A stretch of DNA of 5,222 nucleotides from Spirochaetales bacterium (GTDB taxonomy: Bacteria > Spirochaetota > Spirochaetia > SZUA-6 > DRHE01): contig DRHE01000370.1 of NCBI GenBank assembly GCA_011049745.1, positions 1-5,222 on the forward strand, written 5' to 3'. Shown in pieces: positions 1-5,222 of this stretch (its first letter is position 1; the number at the start of each line of letters is the position of its first letter). Position numbers and translations under genes: made by a program. The notes under the pieces are model-generated. The model worked only from the letters and a program-made list of their open reading frames with translations. It was not told the DNA's origin and ran no database searches.

Positions 1-50
1 GATTTTCCGGTTGAAGGTCTTCCCACCAGGGCGACAAATGATGCTTTCAT
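1..50 (-). CDS. era: Era-like GTPase, N-terminal fragment (runs off the window)
   Basis: Reading the minus strand from the ATG at 50-48 gives MKASFVALVGRPSTGKS, with the last codon cut by the window edge. GRPSTGKS is a complete P-loop (Walker A, G1 motif GxxxxGKS) placed 10 residues from the start, as in Era and Der. The SFVALVGRP lead-in fits Era (usually GFVALVGRPNVGKST) better than Der (usually VVALVGRPNVGKST). Era binds 16S rRNA and helps mature the 30S ribosomal subunit. The ATG lies 2 bases after the TAG stop of the upstream HD-GYP gene, and no clear Shine-Dalgarno is seen, so translational coupling is likely. The S-T in place of N-V in the P-loop is unusual; I associate such variants with spirochaetes, from memory. 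Only 16 full codons are visible, so Der or another TRAFAC GTPase remains possible. Confidence 0.72.
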   Translation of the reverse strand, partial: MKASFVALVGRPSTGK

Positions 51-52
51 GG

Positions 53-1570
53 CTAATCGGAAAATCTCGCTGCTATCCGGGCGATTTCTATTTCAGCCTC
101 GCAGAAAAAACCAGCCAGCACGGGACAGAATTGTTTTCCCCTCTGAATCTTGATTTCCTGAATTGCCAGCTCATGGGGCCAGGCTTCTTTATAAGGTCGT
201 TTGCTGGTTAAGGCGTCATAGACATCGGCAATTGCCACAATACGGGCGCTTAAGGGTATGTCCTGGCCTGCCAGGGAGTGAGGATAGCCGCTGCCGTCGA
301 ATCTTTCATGGTGATGAAGGGCTAGAGCAGCAGCCAGGGTCAGAAAGGATTGTTCACCCATTTCCTTGTCGGCTTTGCTTAAAATAGTCCAGCCCCAGAC
401 AGTATGCTGCTTCATAATATCCCATTCCTGAGGGAGCAGCTTGCCCGGTTTTAGAAGAATACTGTCCGGTACTGCCACCTTGCCAATATCATGGAGCATA
501 CTGGAAACGTAAAGATCGGAAACATAAGAGTCACTGATCTTAAAGGTAAAGGGATTTTTCTCCTTTACCTTCCTGGCCAGAAGGCCGGTAAATTCACAGA
601 TGCGCTGCAGGTGGTCGCCTGTTTCCGCGTCCCTGTACTCAGCCAGGCGGGCCAGGGATTTAATGGACGTGGTCTGGGTTTTTTGCAGCAGTTCTGCAGC
701 AGATATGATCCTGTCATTTAATAATTCCTGGATCTCAAGAGCCTCCCGGTTTTCCCTGTTAAGGCGCACCAGCTCGGTTATATCAAAGAAAACCCCGAGG
801 ATAAAGGATTCGGTAATATTAATAATCGAATCGCTGACGTCCAGTAATCTGCCTTCTCCCGTGCGGATCTGCAGACTGTAATTATTTATCTCTCCCCTGT
901 TCAGAATGGTTTGAAATTCGTTTTTCCTCTTTTCCGGCTCGACAAAGAACTCAGCGGAATTGTTCAGATCGGATAAACTCGGGTATTTCACCAGGTTAAA
1001 AAAGGCCTGGTTGGCGTGGATAAACCGTCCATCCTTACCGGCTATATAGAGGGGGAAGCTAAAGACGTCAATAAGCAGGGCCAGCCCCCGCTGCTGCATT
1101 TCCGAGAGTTTCTTGATATTTGCTTCAAAAAGTACAGCTGTAAAGGCTTCCAGCCGGTTAATTCTTTCTTTTATAAAATTACTCTCAAGTATCACCTTTA
1201 ATTTATTGGCAACCAGGTCGATCTCCAGGTTATATTTTGCCAACTGCCCTGAATTCTCCCTGAACAGCAGGAGGGAAATGGGCTTTCCCTCTTCACTTTG
1301 GACGATATGGCCATAGGCCTCCTGTCCTTTAAGGGAGGCGGGAATGGGCCAGTTAAGCTCTCTCTCCAATACCTCAATAGGTATAAAAAGCTCATTAAGC
1401 TCAACGCCGGCTGCTGCTTCATTGCCGGGGTGGATGAAAAAAATATCTTTCACTCCCGTAACACGCTTAAGCCAGTCTTTCAGAGTATCGATCTGTGCTT
1501 CTGTGTCACTATGTTGGTTGACGGACGGGAACAGTTGCGCTTTTAGATCGAGGTTGTTTCTCTTGTCCAT
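53..1570 (-). CDS. PAS/HD-GYP domain protein, probable c-di-GMP phosphodiesterase
   Basis: This 505-residue protein most likely hydrolyses cyclic di-GMP in the cytoplasm; no signal peptide or membrane segment is seen. Residues 1-150 form an unrecognised, possibly GAF-like sensory region. Residues about 165-270 look like a PAS domain (FPLYIAGKDGRFIHANQAF at the start, GVFFDITE at the end). A helical linker (270-300) leads to the HD-GYP domain (about 300-495). The metal-ligand set of active HD-GYP proteins appears complete: E316 and H320 in ETGDH, H360-D361 in HDIGK, H389, H420-H421 and D449. The GYP signature HHERFDGSGYP is at 420-430. The usual FDP near the C-terminus reads FCP (C482). The ATG at 1570 is chosen because an in-frame TAA lies eight codons upstream; no Shine-Dalgarno precedes it. 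The gene ends 2 bases before an Era-like GTPase, suggesting an operon. Domain identity is firm; the PAS ligand and actual substrate are inferred. Confidence 0.93.
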   Translation of the reverse strand: MDKRNNLDLKAQLFPSVNQHSDTEAQIDTLKDWLKRVTGVKDIFFIHPGNEAAAGVELNELFIPIEVLERELNWPIPASLKGQEAYGHIVQSEEGKPISLLLFRENSGQLAKYNLEIDLVANKLKVILESNFIKERINRLEAFTAVLFEANIKKLSEMQQRGLALLIDVFSFPLYIAGKDGRFIHANQAFFNLVKYPSLSDLNNSAEFFVEPEKRKNEFQTILNRGEINNYSLQIRTGEGRLLDVSDSIINITESFILGVFFDITELVRLNRENREALEIQELLNDRIISAAELLQKTQTTSIKSLARLAEYRDAETGDHLQRICEFTGLLARKVKEKNPFTFKISDSYVSDLYVSSMLHDIGKVAVPDSILLKPGKLLPQEWDIMKQHTVWGWTILSKADKEMGEQSFLTLAAALALHHHERFDGSGYPHSLAGQDIPLSARIVAIADVYDALTSKRPYKEAWPHELAIQEIKIQRGKQFCPVLAGFFCEAEIEIARIAARFSD

Positions 1571-1579
1571 GCTGATTGC

Positions 1580-1608
1580 ATTATTGTCCAGTTACCCTTT
1601 AAAATCAA
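1580..1608 (-). promoter_or_regulatory. Candidate sigma-70 type promoter for the HD-GYP gene
   Basis: On the minus strand, TTGATT (1608-1603; consensus TTGACA) and AATAAT (1585-1580; consensus TATAAT) are separated by exactly 17 bases. Transcription would begin near 1573, only about 2-4 bases before the ATG at 1570, implying a leaderless or nearly leaderless mRNA. That agrees with the lack of a Shine-Dalgarno sequence. The assignment rests on consensus matching by eye. Confidence 0.4.
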
Positions 1609-1651
1609 TAGACCTGGCTCTTAAATCACTTTGCTGATAGACCCGGCAGGC

Positions 1652-1680
1652 TTGAAAAAGGCGGCTCTTTCCATTATCCT
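1652..1680 (+). promoter_or_regulatory. Weak candidate promoter for apbE
   Basis: TTGAAA (1652-1657) is followed after 17 bases by TATCCT (1675-1680). The -35 matches consensus at five of six positions and the -10 at four of six. Initiation near 1687 would leave a leader of only about 6 bases before the ATG at 1693, where no Shine-Dalgarno is present. The weak -10 makes this tentative. Confidence 0.25.
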
Positions 1681-1692
1681 GGGCTATTCCCT

Positions 1693-2736
1693 ATGAGAAA
1701 GATAAAAGGTCTGCTGCTTTTTTTTACACTGCCTTTCTTTTTAATCTCCTGCCGTGCTTCATTATATAAAGAAACGCGCCCTTCCATGTCCACCCTGGTT
1801 GCCGTTCTGGTTTCGGGAGTGGCTGAACCTGATTGGCAGGAGCTCTATTCCCGCGCTGAAAAGGAGGCTGCTCTTTTTGATCACCGCCTGCCGGGAAGCC
1901 CCCTTAAAGAGTTGAATGAGGGCAGGAGCCCGGAGCTGCCCGTAAAGTTGATCAAGGTGCTGCGGTTGGCCATGGAGATAGCCGAGAAGTCAGGCGGCGC
2001 CTTTGACCCCACTATTCTTCCCTTAATCAGCCTCTGGAATTTCGATTCGGGCGGCGAGTTGCCTGATAAGGAAAATATTTTGGCGGCTCGGAACATGGTT
2101 GATTATCGGCGGGTTAAGATCGATGCGCAGGGCGTAGTTGAATTACCGCCGGGCTGGGGTTTTGACCTGGGGGGAATTGCCAAAGGTGCGGTTGTTGATC
2201 AGATTGCGGATTACCTGAATGAAGAAGGATATGAGAATTTTCTGATCGATGCAGGGGGCGACATTCTGGTTTCCGGCTTAAAGCGGGGCAAAGAACCCTG
2301 GAGTATAGGCATCCGCCACCCGCGCAGCAAGGATAAACTTATCGGGCTTCTCCATCTGGGGGGGGCTGGAGAGAGCCGGGCGGTTGTGACTTCGGGGGAT
2401 TATGAGCGCTACTTTGAATATGGGGGTAAGCGTTATCATCATATCCTTGATCCGAGCAGCGGTTATCCGGCGGACAACTCTATCGCAGTTACGGTTATCG
2501 CCCCGACTTGCTCCCGTGCCGATGGACTGGCCACTGCAGCCTTTGTCCTGGGCCCGGATCAGGGGCTGGAGCTGCTGGAGGAGCTTCCGGGTGTTGAAGG
2601 AATGATAATAGCTGAAGGTATATCGGGCTCCCGGGAATACCTGCTACGTACAACTTCAGCTTTTCCGCTTACGGCCGAAGAGCTGAAGCTGGCAGCCGAA
2701 GAGCTGCGCTCCCTGGAAGGTGAGGAGGCAGACTAA
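1693..2736 (+). CDS. apbE: FAD:protein FMN transferase, ApbE family lipoprotein
   Basis: ApbE enzymes move FMN from FAD to a threonine of exported or membrane proteins such as RnfG/RnfD, NqrC or FMN-binding-domain reductases, working outside the cytoplasmic membrane with Mg2+. Residues 1-20 are a lipoprotein signal peptide: basic MRKIK, a hydrophobic core and lipobox LISC with the lipidated C20. Family motifs follow in order: GGAFDPT (101-107), DLGGIAKG (158-165), AGGD (187-190), TSGDYERY (233-240), HHILDPSSGYP (249-259) and ADGLAT (276-281). These cover the FAD pocket and metal site. The 347-residue length is normal and the protein looks intact. The start is the ATG directly before the signal peptide; there is no obvious Shine-Dalgarno. 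It diverges from the HD-GYP gene and has no flavinylation target in the window, so its partner protein is unknown. Confidence 0.96.
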   Translation: MRKIKGLLLFFTLPFFLISCRASLYKETRPSMSTLVAVLVSGVAEPDWQELYSRAEKEAALFDHRLPGSPLKELNEGRSPELPVKLIKVLRLAMEIAEKSGGAFDPTILPLISLWNFDSGGELPDKENILAARNMVDYRRVKIDAQGVVELPPGWGFDLGGIAKGAVVDQIADYLNEEGYENFLIDAGGDILVSGLKRGKEPWSIGIRHPRSKDKLIGLLHLGGAGESRAVVTSGDYERYFEYGGKRYHHILDPSSGYPADNSIAVTVIAPTCSRADGLATAAFVLGPDQGLELLEELPGVEGMIIAEGISGSREYLLRTTSAFPLTAEELKLAAEELRSLEGEEAD

Positions 2737-2960
2737 GCACGTGTAGGTGAAAAATTACATCCGTTGTGCCGGATCAAGGTTGAGGTATGTTTTTTTGCTT
2801 CCCTTAAGACCCTGTTTTATCAGTTTGGATGAAAATTTCCCTTGTAAATCAGACCCTTTATAGTTTTTTCCTATTGTATGACGATTGCTCATATTTTTTT
2901 TGCATTCCTGACTGCAATTTCCTGAATTTTCTCTCGTTTTCTGATTTTCCGTCCATCCTG
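2737..2960 (+). other. AT- and pyrimidine-rich intergenic region, no gene seen
   Basis: No convincing coding sequence lies between apbE and the sensor kinase. The region has several T-runs (2790-2796, around 2865-2870, 2894-2901). A small hairpin ATCCG/CGGAT (2759-2763 with 2770-2774) lies 15 bases before the first T-run, too far for a standard intrinsic terminator, though it may still end apbE transcription. A second small hairpin TTGCA/TGCAA (2900-2904 with 2913-2917) and two TTCCTGA copies (2905-2911, 2919-2925) precede the kinase promoter. Their significance is unknown. Confidence 0.4.
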
Positions 2961-2969
2961 TGATATAAG
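2961..2969 (+). promoter_or_regulatory. Candidate extended -10 promoter of the sensor kinase
   Basis: TGATATAAG matches the extended -10 form TGnTATAAT with one mismatch. No good -35 is seen 17 bases upstream (CTGATT at 2941-2946), which an extended -10 can tolerate. Initiation near 2976 would leave a leader of about 35 bases that contains the ribosome binding site at 2994-2998. Confidence 0.4.
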
Positions 2970-2993
2970 TCTTACTATCAATCGTTCATTGAA

Positions 2994-2998
2994 AGGAG
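2994..2998 (+). promoter_or_regulatory. Ribosome binding site of the sensor kinase (AGGAG)
   Basis: AAAGGAGAT holds a strong Shine-Dalgarno core 13 bases before the ATG at 3012. The spacing is long, but the downstream frame starts cleanly with a short polar segment and a membrane helix. It is the only strong ribosome binding site in the window; the two genes to the left lack one. Confidence 0.65.
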
Positions 2999-3011
2999 AT
3001 GCAGTAAAAGT

Positions 3012-3851
3012 ATGGATATATCAAACGATCCTCAGGGCGATAAGGAGCACCTCTTTCGTTCCCGTCGATGGCTCTGGATTCTGCCGGTCCTGGCCGTCAT
3101 CCTCGGCCTCGTCATCGCAGGATTGGTCCTCCGAACGTATTACCAGCACGCCGCCTATCTTTCGCAAAGCGTGTTGGCAGAGCATCGGCTCAAGCTCGAC
3201 AGCGCCCGTGAGCATGTAGAAGAATATTTTAGCAGTGTTTATTCCTTGCTCAATTATATCCGATCAGAGTCAGAAATCATGAACGCGAGCAATGAAATGC
3301 GCGCGCACCTTCAATTGATGTTTGATTATGAATGGCGGGAAAACCGCATCACGGAGCTCTACATTGTGGAGCGCGACTTCGATGGCAAAAGGCGGCCTAT
3401 ATTGGCCTTTGAGCCTACGTCGGAAGAGCAGTTGGCAAAAGATGACCATTCTATTGAGCTCGAGCAAGAAGAGTACCTGATACTCATGGAGCACATCAGG
3501 CGTTTCGATACAGAACCGGAGCTCGGAGCGCAGATCAGCCGTGAAATCATTTTAAGCCAGGGGGAACTCAACCAGGAAAGAGTCCCAGGAGTGGTTTACT
3601 CCCTGCCCGTTCGCGAGGGGAAGGGACTGGTTGGGATTATATCAGCGATGATTCCTGTAGGGAGAATCGAGCAACAGCTCAATCTAGGCCACTACCACGA
3701 TCAAGCTATTCTTGCCAGCGACGGCGGTCATTTGTACGTCTCTACCAACATGACTCAAGAGGTACGGTCGTGGTTCCGCGACGGGCTCTTGCGCGCGGGA
3801 ACAGACGGTTTCTTTGAACGAAGCACAGAGGCCTTCGAGGCGCGTAAGTGA
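3012..3851 (+). CDS. Membrane sensor histidine kinase, N-terminal sensor part (ends at an in-frame TGA)
   Basis: This is the sensory half of a histidine kinase. After a short basic N-terminus (RSRRW), residues about 20-42 form a transmembrane helix (WILPVLAVILGLVIAGLVL). The rest is extracytoplasmic and resembles a double-Cache sensor in layout: a long helix, then mixed segments such as RITELYIVERDFDG and PGVVYSLPVREGKGLVGIISAMIP. The ligand cannot be named. The frame stops at TGA 3849-3851, yet the same frame stays open immediately afterwards (AAG ATG CTT TGG...) into the end of the sensor domain, the second membrane helix and the kinase. The two parts are therefore almost certainly one gene interrupted by one stop codon. 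Alone, this product would be a membrane-anchored sensor with no output. Codon use (many CTC, CGC and GTC) differs from apbE and the HD-GYP gene. The Cache call is by architecture, not a clear motif. Confidence 0.8.
   Translation: MDISNDPQGDKEHLFRSRRWLWILPVLAVILGLVIAGLVLRTYYQHAAYLSQSVLAEHRLKLDSAREHVEEYFSSVYSLLNYIRSESEIMNASNEMRAHLQLMFDYEWRENRITELYIVERDFDGKRRPILAFEPTSEEQLAKDDHSIELEQEEYLILMEHIRRFDTEPELGAQISREIILSQGELNQERVPGVVYSLPVREGKGLVGIISAMIPVGRIEQQLNLGHYHDQAILASDGGHLYVSTNMTQEVRSWFRDGLLRAGTDGFFERSTEAFEARK
3849..3851 (+). other. In-frame TGA interrupting the kinase gene
   Basis: The reading frame is identical on both sides (3012 and 3855 are both multiples of three), with no insertion or deletion, so one base substitution explains the split. 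One change would give GGA (Gly), CGA (Arg) or TGG (Trp). The next ATG begins two codons later (3855), so reinitiation is possible. It could be a real nonsense mutation, a sequencing error or a read-through codon. Confidence 0.85.
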
Positions 3852-3854
3852 AAG

Positions 3855-5183
3855 ATGCTTTGGACGCCTTTGACCGTTTTGTCCGACCAGAGTTGGGGGC
3901 TGGCTCTTGTGTATGATGAAGAGGCTTATGACCAGCAGATCAATTTTGATGATTTTATGCACGGTTGGGGAGCTGCCGGCGCTATCTTGCTGCTGGCGCT
4001 GTTTTTGGCGCTCTTGTTTCTTGCCGTTTTTCGGCAACTTACGAAAGAAGTCCATTACCTCAGGGAGCGCGAACGGGCAGAGGAGGCACTAAGACAATCA
4101 GCAGATATAGTAAATAACATTCAAGTCGGTCTTCACATTTATCATCTTGAGGATATCAACGACGACAGAACATTGATGATGGATACTGCAAACAAGGCAG
4201 CTGAAGACATAACGGGAGTCTCAATAGGCGATGTCGTTGGAAATACTCTTGACGAGAGCTTCCCAGGCCTGAGGGAAATGGGAATACCCCGGCAATATGC
4301 GGAAGTGGTTCGTACCGGAAAACCTGTAGAGCTTGATGAAGTTTATTATGGCGATGACCGGGTCATTCACAGTTGGTTCAGAGTTAAAGCTTTTCCTCTT
4401 CCCAACAATTGCGTAGGAGTAGCATTTGAAAATATAACAAAGCAGAAAAAAACTGAAAAGTCATTAAGAGAAAGCGAAGAAAAGTTTCTACAGGCTCAAA
4501 AAATGGAGGCTACAGGACATTTGGCTAGCGGAATCGCGCATGACTTTAACAATCTGTTGACAACCATTATAGGCTATTCTGATATGTTGCTTGGAGAACA
4601 CCCAACGGAAGGCTCGCACAGAGATGAGATCCTTGAGATAAGAAAAGCGGGAGAAAGAGCATCTTCTCTAACGCAACAGCTTCTGGCGTTCAGCCGGAAA
4701 CAAGTACTGCGTCCAAAAGTTGTTGAGTTGAATAGTTTGATTGTTGGCTTTGGAAGAATGCTAAGAAGACTGATTGGAGAAGATGTAACGCTGTCAACTA
4801 ATCTTGATTCTGATCTGGGGCTAATCAAGGCAGATCCAGGTCAGCTTGAGCAGGTCTTAATGAACTTGGTGATTAATGCCAGAGACTCAATGCCTGGAGG
4901 GGGGAGATTGTCGATGGACACCTCAAATACACATCTAGACGATGCCTTCTGCCAAGAGCACAGCGATGCGAAGCCAGGAGATTACGTTTTGCTAACCATC
5001 AGTGACACCGGGCATGGCATAGACGCAGAAACAAAGGAACATATTTTCGAACCTTTCTTTACAACAAAAGGAGTCGGGAAAGGAACTGGCCTTGGGCTTT
5101 CCACGGTATACGGAATCGCGCATGACTTTAACAATCTGTTGTTTTTCTTCTCTTTCTGCTTGTGGAAAGTATATCTTGAATGA
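3855..5183 (+). CDS. Sensor histidine kinase, PAS-HisKA-HATPase part, with a chimeric 3' end
   Basis: This continues the frame of the upstream sensor half. Residues 1-38 finish the extracytoplasmic sensor, about 39-60 are the second membrane helix (AAGAILLLALFLALLFLAVF), 62-85 a helical linker, and about 85-195 a PAS domain ending GVAFENITKQKKTE. The HisKA H-box ASGIAHDFNNLL carries the phosphorylated H229. The ATPase domain has the N-box NLVINARDSM (N341), G1 box DTGHGI (384-389), F-box FEPFF (398-402) and G2 box GKGTGLGLSTVYG (408-420). The family then continues GIVKQSGG...GTTFKIYLP. Here residues 420-429 instead repeat the H-box (GIAHDFNNLL), and residues 430-442 (FFFSFCLWKVYLE) are the antisense of a kinase C-terminus. 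The last ATPase strands are missing, so activity is doubtful. The ATG at 3855 is only the first one after the TGA; the true start is 3012. No receiver domain is present in the plus-strand frame. Confidence 0.85.
   Translation: MLWTPLTVLSDQSWGLALVYDEEAYDQQINFDDFMHGWGAAGAILLLALFLALLFLAVFRQLTKEVHYLRERERAEEALRQSADIVNNIQVGLHIYHLEDINDDRTLMMDTANKAAEDITGVSIGDVVGNTLDESFPGLREMGIPRQYAEVVRTGKPVELDEVYYGDDRVIHSWFRVKAFPLPNNCVGVAFENITKQKKTEKSLRESEEKFLQAQKMEATGHLASGIAHDFNNLLTTIIGYSDMLLGEHPTEGSHRDEILEIRKAGERASSLTQQLLAFSRKQVLRPKVVELNSLIVGFGRMLRRLIGEDVTLSTNLDSDLGLIKADPGQLEQVLMNLVINARDSMPGGGRLSMDTSNTHLDDAFCQEHSDAKPGDYVLLTISDTGHGIDAETKEHIFEPFFTTKGVGKGTGLGLSTVYGIAHDFNNLLFFFSFCLWKVYLE
4529..4559 (+). repeat. 31-bp direct repeat, copy 1 (genuine H-box)
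   Basis: This segment encodes GIAHDFNNLL around the phospho-acceptor H229 (CAT at 4539-4541) in its expected place, preceded by ATGHLAS and followed by TTIIGYSDML. It is identical over 31 bases to 5111-5141. The flanking bases differ on both sides (G/A on the left, A/T on the right). Confidence 0.95.
5111..5141 (+). repeat. 31-bp direct repeat, copy 2 (misplaced H-box after the G2 box)
   Basis: An exact copy of 4529-4559 sits 582 bases downstream and in the same frame, where the family normally has GIVKQSGG. Its first eight bases, CGGAATCG, would also fit the expected Gly-Ile-Val codons, so the left junction may have formed at 8-bp microhomology. Its right end joins directly to inverted kinase sequence. 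It does not encode a functional second H-box, because no dimerisation helix surrounds it. Confidence 0.93.
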
Positions 5184-5222
5184 AGTGCCGTAATCAAGTT
5201 CACTTTGGAACCAGATATATCC
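5142..5222 (-). pseudogene. Inverted C-terminal fragment of a histidine kinase ATPase domain
   Basis: Minus-strand codons from 5222 to 5142 form 27 residues beginning GYIWFQSELDYGTSF and continuing KIYFPQAEREEK. This is the classic end of a HATPase domain (family pattern GGHIWVYSEPGxGTTFKIYLP) plus the start of a charged linker, as in hybrid kinases that lead to a receiver domain. It is exactly what the plus-strand kinase lacks after STVYGI, but in opposite orientation. The frame then enters the reverse complement of the 31-bp repeat and stays open to a TAG at 4994-4992, with no biological meaning after 5142. It could be the displaced end of the same gene or the end of a second, convergent kinase beyond the window. 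The family match is strong; the origin is inferred. Confidence 0.8.

Noticed and set aside
163..1637. Plus-strand open frames of 61-97 codons across the HD-GYP gene
   Set aside because: They lie antisense to a gene with full domain motifs and show no domain signature or ribosome binding site.
2759..2796. Intrinsic terminator after apbE
   Set aside because: The 5-bp hairpin is weak and the T-run begins 15 bases after the stem, unlike a standard terminator. Noted only within the intergenic entry.
3849..3851. Alternative genetic code reading TGA as Gly or Trp
   Set aside because: The intact HD-GYP and apbE genes use no in-frame TGA and use TGG for Trp. One codon in an otherwise damaged gene is not enough evidence.
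3849..3920. Selenocysteine at the TGA
   Set aside because: No stable hairpin with a GGTC-type apical loop is seen just downstream (only a 4-bp GGAC/GTCC stem with a large loop), and histidine kinase sensor domains are not selenoproteins.
3684..4055. Minus-strand open frame of 123 codons across the kinase
   Set aside because: It overlaps a clearly coding plus-strand region (end of the sensor and second membrane helix), shows no recognisable motif, and is rich in residues typical of antisense frames.
4529..5141. Diversity-generating or phase-variation cassette based on the 31-bp repeat
   Set aside because: The copies are identical with no adenine-specific changes. No reverse transcriptase or recombinase is in the window, and the context is explained by a rearranged kinase end.
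4982..5203. Minus-strand open frame of 73 codons at the right end
   Set aside because: The tail's kinase-like protein (GYIWF...FKIYFP) is in a different minus-strand frame. This ORF is out of frame with it and runs antisense through the G1/F/G2 boxes.

Overview
The window reads as bacterial chromosomal DNA of about 50% GC. The phylum cannot be fixed from it. The partial gene at the left edge has the P-loop GRPSTGKS in place of the usual GRPNVGKS, which I associate with spirochaete Era proteins, so a spirochaete-like host is a weak guess. The sensor kinase on the right has different codon habits and could have been transferred or come from another source.

Layout. On the minus strand, a PAS/HD-GYP protein (53-1570) is followed after 2 bases by the first 16 codons of an Era-like GTPase (50 down to 1, running off the edge), probably one transcript. 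Diverging from it on the plus strand is a complete lipoprotein-type ApbE, FAD:protein FMN transferase (1693-2736). The 122 bp between the two starts has no good ribosome binding site for either gene, but holds candidate promoters so close to both ATGs that near-leaderless mRNAs are possible. An AT- and pyrimidine-rich gap of 275 bp follows (2737-3011), ending in an extended -10 element and an AGGAG ribosome binding site.

The right half is one membrane sensor histidine kinase gene that is damaged twice. A single in-frame TGA at 3849-3851 splits it into a sensor half (3012-3851) and a kinase half (3855-5183). At its 3' end, right after the G2 box (GTGLGLSTVYGI), the sequence changes into an exact 31-bp copy of the gene's own H-box (5111-5141 duplicates 4529-4559). 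It then continues into DNA whose minus strand encodes the missing C-terminal end of a kinase of this same type (5222 down to 5142). Read in the right order, only about five codons seem to be missing between the plus-strand break and the inverted tail. This is a fold-back rearrangement: a real inversion, two tail-to-tail kinase copies, or an amplification or assembly chimera at a contig end.

Functionally, the left cluster joins c-di-GMP turnover to a ribosome-assembly GTPase, and apbE supplies covalent flavin to exported redox proteins that are not in the window. No RNA gene, CRISPR array, insertion sequence or complete novel system is visible. The most unusual signal is the rearranged kinase 3' end.
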